A DNA stretch of 15,982 nt from JACPDD01 sp040900105 (GTDB lineage Bacteria > Patescibacteriota > Microgenomatia > Levybacterales > UBA12049), in NCBI GenBank assembly GCA_040900105.1, contig JBBDZP010000049.1, positions 1 through 15,982 of the forward strand, given 5' to 3'. Positions 6,928 to 11,716 of this stretch are shown here, one piece after another. The notes beneath the pieces were generated by a model. The model made no database searches. It saw nothing but the letters and a program-made list of their open reading frames with translations, and was not told the origin of the DNA. The position numbers and the translations under genes are program-made. Each line of letters begins with the position of its first letter. The first letter of the stretch is position 1.

Positions 6928-6984
6928 TGTGGATAACTCCTTGATTTTCACACAGCTGGAGGCTAAATTTTCACAGCTTCCACA
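6928..6984. promoter_or_regulatory. DnaA-box-like cluster inside the element
   Basis: A perfect DnaA consensus box (TTATCCACA, minus strand, 6936-6928) is followed by two plus-strand ATTTTCACA copies (6944-6952, 6967-6975; two mismatches each to TTATNCACA) and GCTTCCACA (6976-6984; three mismatches). One perfect 9-mer in 16 kb is not remarkable alone. The local cluster is suggestive but may be chance. Confidence 0.25.
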
Positions 6985-7515
6985 TTGAGCCTCTTCTTAC
7001 TCGGGAATAGTAGCACCTTGCAAAGTTTTCTTCTGCTTAGTTTGAGACTTATCGCGCTTCGGTCAATCGGCATGCTCTTTCAATATTCTTGCAATTCAAA
7101 AGCACTGAAACAAACACGAACGCTTATTAATAAACTATAGATTTTTGAGGCTAAATCTTTATATTTAGATTGATAAATCAGTCTAAACGTAACTTCGCGC
7201 AGCCTGAGCTTTCTTGGCGAGAGAGGATGGAGACGCGTCTTGTTTTTAAAATTTTGGCAGCAGTAGCAGAGAATATCATGTAGTCTATTTAAAAGTTTCC
7301 TGTGGCTTATTCTATGGCCCGCTGAGCCCTTCGCCAAAAAATGACGGCATTTTAAGCGGCAGGAAGCAGGAACTGATAATGTCGCACAATAATACTTTTA
7401 CGACGCAAGCCAGGCTCGAATCCCCGGGGAATACCTCAAGCCAGTTCATAGTTTGGAATTAATAATTCACAATTTTTAAACAGCATAAACTCTTCTTTCA
7501 CTTCGTTCTCTCTAA

Positions 7516-7530
7516 ATTTTAAGGTCTAAA
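7516..7530 (-). repeat. Right terminal inverted repeat
   Basis: ATTTTAAGGTCTAAA is the inverted copy of 6888-6901 with one additional base. It ends directly before the right direct repeat. Confidence 0.65.
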
Positions 7531-7539
7531 GTTTGATAC
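7531..7539 (+). repeat. Right 9-bp direct repeat (target duplication)
   Basis: GTTTGATAC, identical to 6879-6887. The flanking base-level match continues one base inward on one side (A at 6878 and A at 7530), so the duplication could be scored as 9 or 10 bp. Confidence 0.7.
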
Positions 7540-7728
7540 ACTTCCCCACTATAGGATATAAACAAAATTTTCATTTTTCAATTTATAATTTTCAATTTTA
7601 TTTTCTAAAGAGTTTCCGGTTGGATAACTTCATTGCTTTTGTTTTTCAATGCCCTTAAATCGCATCATGGAACCGTCATCACCAAGCGACTGGGTGGATT
7701 GTTAGGCGCTTTAAGGTTTTTTATAAAT
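7540..7728. other. AT-rich intergenic stretch without a gene
   Basis: The first 75 bases are very AT-rich and contain iterations of AATTTTCA/TTTCAATTT. The rest (7615-7728) has no coding frame I would support. AAGCG (7684-7688) and CGCTT (7707-7711) could form a weak stem upstream of a T6 run, but the loop is long and I do not call a terminator. Confidence 0.4.
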
Positions 7729-7757
7729 TTGACGTCATCTCTTCCATGTCGTAGAAT
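7729..7757 (+). promoter_or_regulatory. Promoter of the Xer recombinase gene
   Basis: A -35 TTGACG (7729-7734) and a -10 TAGAAT (7752-7757) are separated by exactly 17 bases. The predicted start near 7764 leaves a leader of about 77 bases before the ATG at 7841. Confidence 0.6.
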
Positions 7758-7766
7758 TAAATTAGT

Positions 7767-7820
7767 GCCGGTTTTGTTTGTTCCATTGTTACGACGCCAG
7801 CGTCGCAAAATGGCGCCGGC
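7767..7820 (+). promoter_or_regulatory. Structured 5' leader of the Xer gene
   Basis: Three nested stems can form in the leader: GCCGG (7767-7771) with CCGGC (7816-7820), TTTTG (7772-7776) with CAAAA (7806-7810), and CGACG (7792-7796) with CGTCG (7801-7805) around a CCAG tetraloop. It is far more GC-rich than its surroundings. There is no T-run after it, so it is not a terminator. It could be a translational control structure or a recombinase/regulator binding palindrome. Confidence 0.45.
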
Positions 7821-7840
7821 TTACTATCGTCGGTTCGATT

Positions 7841-8776
7841 ATGAATAACAACACACTGCCGGAACTTATTGATCAGTTTCTTGAATACCTGGAAATAGAA
7901 AAGAATTGCAGTAAGCTTACTATCCGTGACTACAGGCACTACTTAGACATTTTTGCCCACTGGTTTGAGACTTCCATGCCCGGTAAGACCCTTGCCGACT
8001 TGGATTTGCCCACTATTAGAAAATATAGAGTTTACCTTGCTAATCATGAAGATGCCAAAGGAATGACGCGTAAAAGAGTCACGCAAAACTATTATGTAAT
8101 TGCTCTAAGATCGTTCCTGCGATTTTTGGTAAAAAATGATTATAAGACGCTTGAGCCTTCAAAAATAGACTTGCCCAAAACAGAGAGTCGTAGTCTAAAG
8201 TTCCTGGAAAGAGAGCAAATTGACCGTTTGGTGACCTCTGTTGATACTTCAAAAGAAGAAGGACTTAGAGACCGTGCAATAATAGATCTTCTATTTTCTA
8301 CCGGACTTCGTGTTTCCGAACTTGTAAAACTTAATAAGGATGGAATAAACATGCAAAGGCGCGAATTTGGTGTTGTTGGAAAAGGAGGCCGTGCAAGAGT
8401 TGTTTTTCTTTCAGACCGTGCCATAAAAGCAGTGGAGATGTATATTAAAGCTAGAAAAGATGTTTTTAAACCTCTTTTTATCCGCTATTCAGGCGCAATC
8501 TCAGAGGAGGACAATGGTGAGCGGATGAGATTAACCGCAAGAAGCATCGAAAGAATTGTCAAGAAGTATGTCCGTGCTGCCCGTCTGCCGGTTGATGCGA
8601 CCGTCCATACTTTGCGTCATTCATTTGCAACAGACCTTCTTAGTAACGGCGCTGACTTGCGTTCCGTTCAGGAAATGCTTGGACATAAAAACATTGCAAC
8701 AACCCAGATATATACCCACGTCACAAATAAGCAACTTAGAGACATCCACAAAAATTTCCATAGTGGCAACAAATAA
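7841..8776 (+). CDS. Xer-type tyrosine recombinase
   Basis: This 311-residue protein has an N-terminal SAM-like core-binding domain (about 5-100) and a C-terminal catalytic domain (about 115-300). All catalytic residues of the family are visible: Arg157 (STGLRVSEL), Lys181 (GKGG), His256 and Arg259 (HTLRHSF), His282 (LGHKNI) and the nucleophile Tyr291 (TQIYTHV). Length and motifs fit XerC/XerD/XerH-like proteins that resolve chromosome dimers at dif; a role as an element integrase cannot be excluded because it lies about 300 bases from a MITE-like insertion. The ATG at 7841 is preferred over an in-frame TTG at 7778, because the upstream residues are not family-like and lie in the structured leader. 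There is no Shine-Dalgarno. Family assignment is secure. Confidence 0.93.
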   Translation: MNNNTLPELIDQFLEYLEIEKNCSKLTIRDYRHYLDIFAHWFETSMPGKTLADLDLPTIRKYRVYLANHEDAKGMTRKRVTQNYYVIALRSFLRFLVKNDYKTLEPSKIDLPKTESRSLKFLEREQIDRLVTSVDTSKEEGLRDRAIIDLLFSTGLRVSELVKLNKDGINMQRREFGVVGKGGRARVVFLSDRAIKAVEMYIKARKDVFKPLFIRYSGAISEEDNGERMRLTARSIERIVKKYVRAARLPVDATVHTLRHSFATDLLSNGADLRSVQEMLGHKNIATTQIYTHVTNKQLRDIHKNFHSGNK

Positions 8777-8788
8777 GTTGCTCCAAAA

Positions 8789-8797
8789 TGCTATAAT
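8789..8797 (+). promoter_or_regulatory. Extended -10 promoter for a leaderless mRNA
   Basis: TGCTATAAT is a perfect extended -10 (TGnTATAAT). Transcription starting seven bases after it would begin at 8804, exactly on an ATG. No convincing -35 is visible at 16-18 bases upstream, as is usual for extended -10 promoters. Confidence 0.6.
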
Positions 8798-8803
8798 ATG
8801 GCT

Positions 8804-9589
8804 ATGAATAGTACACTTGAAAGATCACGCTTAACAGCAGAGCAAATGTCAGGAAGAATGGCTGAAATTTTTATTATCAGAGAGCAAAAAGGTAAGGAGC
8901 AAGAAGCCCTTGATTTAATCCGTGCTACTCGTGAAGATGCACTAGCCCTATCTCTACACTCACATGTTGTCGATCTTTATTGGGAGGAATGCTTGATTGC
9001 AAATCACATGATAATGAATGGCAACAATGCTGATGGACGCGCTGTATATAAAGCTGCAGCAGAGGCCGCGGATGCTTATATTGAAGAACATAATGTAGAA
9101 AACAGGAGGCCAAGATCTCACAGGTTTTTGGGTGAAGCTTTTATGCTTGAAGGGAACTATAAGGAAGCCGCACTTCACTTTATGGAAGGATTAAATCTAT
9201 TTGAAGATAGTAGCGATCCAATTGAATGGGAAAATACTCTAGAGCTAAGAGGTATGTTGTCCGAAGCACTCATTCGATCAGGAGAAAAAGAGGATGGGCT
9301 GGGCGAAGGATTTCATGCATTTACTGACTTTGATGAGTACGGCAAAGAACTCAAATCAAGAGACTATTATACATGGGCTATTTGGAAATCAGGAGTAGTG
9401 ATAAGAATGTGGAATGCTATTCTTGATGGAAATGCTGAATTGTCAGAAGAGCAAAAAGCCAAGCTTCTATTAAATTTAGATGAAGCTGAAGAAATCATAA
9501 GTGTCCCACGCAGCTCGGATATGTTGGGAGATTTTAGCTATAGAAAAGATGAAGTAAGCCGTATTAGAAAAAGGCTTGCAACCCGCTAG
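8804..9589 (+). CDS. TPR-like helical-repeat protein, function unknown
   Basis: A 261-residue soluble, probably all-helical protein. Two stretches look like tetratricopeptide units: SHRFLGEAFMLEGNYKEAAL, followed by HFMEGLNLF, and ELRGMLSEALIRSGEKEDGL. The surrounding helices (ALDLIRATREDALALS, YKAAAEAADAYIEEH) are consistent with a TPR superhelix. No enzyme motif is visible. I start it at ATG 8804 rather than ATG 8798, because the perfect extended -10 directly upstream predicts transcription from 8804; the other choice adds only Met-Ala. It lies 27 bases after the Xer gene but has its own promoter. Its TAG stop shares the tetranucleotide CTAG with the stop of the convergent SIMPL gene. Likely a lineage-specific binding protein. 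Confidence 0.72.
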   Translation: MNSTLERSRLTAEQMSGRMAEIFIIREQKGKEQEALDLIRATREDALALSLHSHVVDLYWEECLIANHMIMNGNNADGRAVYKAAAEAADAYIEEHNVENRRPRSHRFLGEAFMLEGNYKEAALHFMEGLNLFEDSSDPIEWENTLELRGMLSEALIRSGEKEDGLGEGFHAFTDFDEYGKELKSRDYYTWAIWKSGVVIRMWNAILDGNAELSEEQKAKLLLNLDEAEEIISVPRSSDMLGDFSYRKDEVSRIRKRLATR

Positions 9590-10341
9590 AGGGTTTCAAA
9601 GGAGAGGGTTACGGTTATTTCTATAGTATTCTCCCCTGGTGTAATATTTGTATCTGTAGGCTCGCTTCCTGTCCCTACTGCTCTATCCAATTGAGCAAGC
9701 GGGATAGGTTGTCCGGCAAACGACTCCTGGACATCAATTATTCTTCCCAGTCTAATTCCAGCAGCATCTGCAAGTGAGTTTGCCTTTCTTTTAGCTTCTC
9801 CTACTGCGTCTTTCCTTGCCTCACCTTCCAGCTCTGTTCTGGTTTCATCATCAAACGTGAAAGTGACTCCGCCCACAACATTTGCACCGGCTCCGGTGGC
9901 CGCGTCTATGACTCTATTTGCTAGCTCTGTCTGTTTTGTTTTTATCTCTAAATTTTGGCTTGCAGCATATCCTGTTATCCTCTGCCCCGCTGTAAAATCA
10001 TAATTTGGAGAAATGGAATAATTTGTTGTTTTTATATCTTTTTCTTCAATTCCAAGCCCCTTCAAAGTATCTATAAGGCTATTTGCTCTGGCATTAAGCC
10101 TTGACTGTGCAGCAGCAACAGTACCAGCTGTTTGGGTAACCCCAAGAGAGACTTGAGCAATGTCTGGAGCCGCTGTAACTTTACCCGTGCCTGAAGCGCT
10201 AAAAAGATTACTTTTTGTAGTCTGAACGCTTGTTACAGAAAAAGGAATGGGTCCTGCAAGTTTGGTATAAAGAAAAAATCCCAGAAGAATTACAACAACA
10301 ATAATCAGGGGTTTTCTAATTTCAGATAAAATTGCTGCCAT
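9586..10341 (-). CDS. SIMPL-domain (DUF541) membrane-anchored protein
   Basis: A 251-residue protein with one N-terminal membrane span (about 11-30) and a long extracytoplasmic part that matches the SIMPL/DUF541 family. Typical features are ASGTGKVTAAPDIAQVSLGV (49-68), the NYSISPNYDF segment, TGAGANVVGGVTFTFDDE, and the helix EARKDAVGEAKRKANSLADAAG. The family includes the periplasmic E. coli YggE, linked to oxidative stress, and the Brucella channel-forming BP26; the molecular role is not settled. There is no signal-peptidase Cys, so it is anchored by the span. An AGGA Shine-Dalgarno lies six bases before the ATG, and two overlapping promoters precede the gene. It is the last gene of the minus-strand block. 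The family call is secure. Confidence 0.9.
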   Translation of the reverse strand: MAAILSEIRKPLIIVVVILLGFFLYTKLAGPIPFSVTSVQTTKSNLFSASGTGKVTAAPDIAQVSLGVTQTAGTVAAAQSRLNARANSLIDTLKGLGIEEKDIKTTNYSISPNYDFTAGQRITGYAASQNLEIKTKQTELANRVIDAATGAGANVVGGVTFTFDDETRTELEGEARKDAVGEAKRKANSLADAAGIRLGRIIDVQESFAGQPIPLAQLDRAVGTGSEPTDTNITPGENTIEITVTLSFETL

Positions 10342-10353
10342 GAGTTCCTAAAA

Positions 10354-10387
10354 ATCTTATCTTATCTAAAATATATAGTCAAGTCAA
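10354..10387 (-). promoter_or_regulatory. Two overlapping in-register promoters for the SIMPL gene
   Basis: On the minus strand TTGACTTGACT (10387-10377) offers two -35 TTGACT boxes five bases apart. TAAGATAAGAT (10364-10354) offers two -10 TAAGAT boxes, also five bases apart. Each pair (10387-10382 with 10364-10359; 10382-10377 with 10359-10354) has exactly 17 bases of spacing. Confidence 0.6.
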
Positions 10388-10398
10388 AGCAATAGCTT

Positions 10399-10815
10399 CT
10401 AGTGGGTGCCGTTATACTTAGATGGATTTTGAGGTTCTGGAAACATGGGTTGATCCATGGATCTAGGTAAGTGAGTAAGTTCTATTTTTGTACCTTCCGG
10501 AAGAATCTCGCAAACTGCTCTTCTTATGAATTGCTCTCTATAGTCAGATGCAACTGCTATCACTCTGTTTACAAAAGCGGCAAATGGACGGGACTCGCTG
10601 GGGCACATTTCTTGACGTCTGGTTCTTAGTCTAACTGCCTGGTCAATAGTTATGTCCGGAAAGATTTTATATATTTCTTCCAAGGAAATGTCCCCATCTC
10701 TTTGAAGATTTGCGTCCACACAAGAAGCAACCTGATTGCAGCGAGCAGTTTTATTGGCGATCTGGCAAAATCCCAGTTTTCCTTCCAAGCCACAATTGAG
10801 AATTTCCCTACTCAT
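10399..10815 (-). CDS. Cys-rich hypothetical protein (138 aa)
   Basis: I do not recognise this protein. It has 138 residues, no membrane span, and six cysteines. Four lie in the first third at 8, 17, 26 and 32 (C-x8-C-x8-C-x5-C), which could form a metal site or disulfides; the others are at 71 and 102. The middle (42-105) looks helical and charged, and the C terminus is Pro/Asn-rich. An ATG five codons upstream (10830) also exists, but it would lie inside the stem of the terminator-like hairpin 10816-10838. I therefore start at 10815, directly after the T-run. A possible -10 (TAACAT, near 10851) would put the hairpin in its leader. It lies 45 bases after folD and 57 bases before the SIMPL gene, which has its own promoters. 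Confidence 0.6.
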   Translation of the reverse strand: MSREILNCGLEGKLGFCQIANKTARCNQVASCVDANLQRDGDISLEEIYKIFPDITIDQAVRLRTRRQEMCPSESRPFAAFVNRVIAVASDYREQFIRRAVCEILPEGTKIELTHLPRSMDQPMFPEPQNPSKYNGTH

Positions 10816-10838
10816 AAAAAAACAGAGCATTGGCTCTG
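10816..10838 (-). terminator. Intrinsic terminator after folD
   Basis: On the minus strand CAGAGC (10838-10833), loop CAAT and GCTCTG (10828-10823) form a perfect 6-bp stem followed by seven T (10822-10816). It sits 23 bases after the folD stop and ends directly at the ATG of the next gene, so it could end folD transcription or act as an attenuator for the Cys-rich protein. Confidence 0.75.
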
Positions 10839-10860
10839 GGATTTAATGTTATCAGCAATG

Positions 10861-11688
10861 TTACGACTCGTCAATAGGAAGTTTTGCGGCTAAGACTAGA
10901 TTCTTAAAAAGATAGGCTAAATTCAGTGGGCCGACGCCACCCGGGGTTGGAGAATAATATTTTGCAGTTTTTGAAACTTTTTCTTCGTCAAAATCAGGTT
11001 TTAATTTACCGTTCTGCCTATGAAGTCCAATGCCAATAATCGTTACCCCGTTTTTCAAGTTTCTGGTTGCAAATACCTCAGACTTTCCTACTGCAGAAAT
11101 AATAATATCGGAGCTTTTAATAATTTCCCCTGAGTTTTCTGTCTTTGAATCCACGACATTAGGTTCGGCATCTAATTTTTTTAGCCCATCAATAACGGGT
11201 TGTCCTGCGGTTTCTCCTTTGCCAATAACAGTTATTGTTCGATCTTTCAAAAACTTGCTGAGGTTTAAGCCCTCGATTTTGGCAATTTCCGAAAGTATAT
11301 CTTTTACCGCGAGCCAAACCGGAGGCTTGAAGTGGGAATTTTTTATAAATCCGTCAATATCTTTTCCTGGCGAAACGGCATAAATCACCTTGTCTTTTTT
11401 AATATGCTTTGTTAGTGGTCGCTGCACGATAATTCCGGTGATTTTGGGATCTTTATTCAGTTTTTTAATAATCTCTATTAATTTTTCTTCTGTCGGATCT
11501 TTAATGTTTATTAATTCAGTTAAAGCTCCGAGCTCACTGGCGAGTTTTATTTTCTGAGAAACATAATGTTCCCAAGCATCCTCCTGTCCAAGGGTTACAA
11601 TCGCCAGGGTGATTTGAGGTAAGCCTCTAAGCTCTGTTCTTATCTCGCTGAGGACTTTTTCCGCTAATTTTTTTCCATCAATTTTCAT
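10861..11688 (-). CDS. folD: FolD, methylene-tetrahydrofolate dehydrogenase/cyclohydrolase
   Basis: This 275-residue protein interconverts 5,10-methylene- and 10-formyl-tetrahydrofolate with NAD(P), supplying one-carbon units for purines and initiator tRNA formylation. The active-site set is present: Tyr42 and Lys46 (HYVSQKIKLA), Gln89 (GIIVQRPL), Asp112 (GKDIDGF), and TPGGVGP (248-254). Two usual motifs differ: the PCTP segment after the DG loop is replaced by KPPVWLAV (121-128), and the cofactor loop reads GKGETAGQP (156-164) instead of the common GRSxxVGxP. It is slightly short of the usual ~285 residues. It follows gyrA by 28 bases, probably in the same transcript, and is followed by a terminator. 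The family is secure, but cofactor preference may differ. Confidence 0.93.
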   Translation of the reverse strand: MKIDGKKLAEKVLSEIRTELRGLPQITLAIVTLGQEDAWEHYVSQKIKLASELGALTELINIKDPTEEKLIEIIKKLNKDPKITGIIVQRPLTKHIKKDKVIYAVSPGKDIDGFIKNSHFKPPVWLAVKDILSEIAKIEGLNLSKFLKDRTITVIGKGETAGQPVIDGLKKLDAEPNVVDSKTENSGEIIKSSDIIISAVGKSEVFATRNLKNGVTIIGIGLHRQNGKLKPDFDEEKVSKTAKYYSPTPGGVGPLNLAYLFKNLVLAAKLPIDES

Positions 11689-11716
11689 ACATTAGGCTTC
11701 GCTCAGTATAAGTTAT

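Larger units (their letters stand above)
6888..7530. mobile_element. 643-bp MITE-like element
   Basis: The left end (6888-6901, TTTAGACCTAAAAT) and the reverse complement of the right end (7530-7516, TTTAGACCTTAAAAT) match at 14 positions with one extra T. Both ends are exactly abutted by the 9-bp direct repeat GTTTGATAC. Terminal inverted repeats plus an exact target duplication are the signature of a DDE-transposon insertion, and a 9-bp duplication fits several IS families without singling one out. The interior has no frame resembling a transposase; the longest open frame (85 codons, minus strand, 7337-7080) has no recognisable motif. It is therefore non-autonomous or decayed. Inside are short direct repeats (GAGGCTAAAT at 6959 and 7147; CAAGCCAG at 7406 and 7437; ATTTTCACA at 6944 and 6967) and a DnaA-box-like cluster. 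The target was a palindrome: GGAAGTG (6867-6873) and CACTTCC (7539-7545) would flank a 13-base loop in the empty site. Confidence 0.6.

Noticed and set aside
7080..7337. 85-codon minus-strand frame inside the MITE-like element
   Set aside because: It has no transposase motif, a composition unlike neighbouring proteins, and no ribosome-binding context; treated as chance.
6845..7470. tmRNA, RNase P RNA, SRP RNA or tRNA in the gene-free region
   Set aside because: A GGATTCGA and a tRNA T-arm-like GGCTCGAATCCCC (7413-7425) are present, but acceptor pairing, the tag frame and the RNase P or SRP core motifs are absent on both strands.
7540..7567. dif-like sequence beginning ACTTCC, similar to the B. 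subtilis dif left arm
   Set aside because: The second arm only matches with a central region three bases too short, so a 28-bp dif site does not fit.
7614..7630. GGTTGGATAAC resembling the 3' end of 16S rRNA
   Set aside because: The anti-Shine-Dalgarno does not follow and no other rRNA sequence is nearby.
7700..7706. GTTAGGC as an integron attC core near a tyrosine recombinase
   Set aside because: No matching RYYYAAC box lies at the right distance, and the recombinase has plain Xer length and motifs.
7778..7840. Upstream TTG start for the Xer recombinase and an overlapping 71-codon frame from 7633
   Set aside because: The extra residues are not Xer-like and fall in a promoter plus structured leader; the 71-codon frame has an odd composition and no family resemblance.
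6778..7840. Chromosomal replication origin
   Set aside because: dnaA/dnaN are not seen, genes on both sides point toward the region instead of away, and the DnaA-like boxes lie inside a putative mobile element; kept only as a low-interest note.
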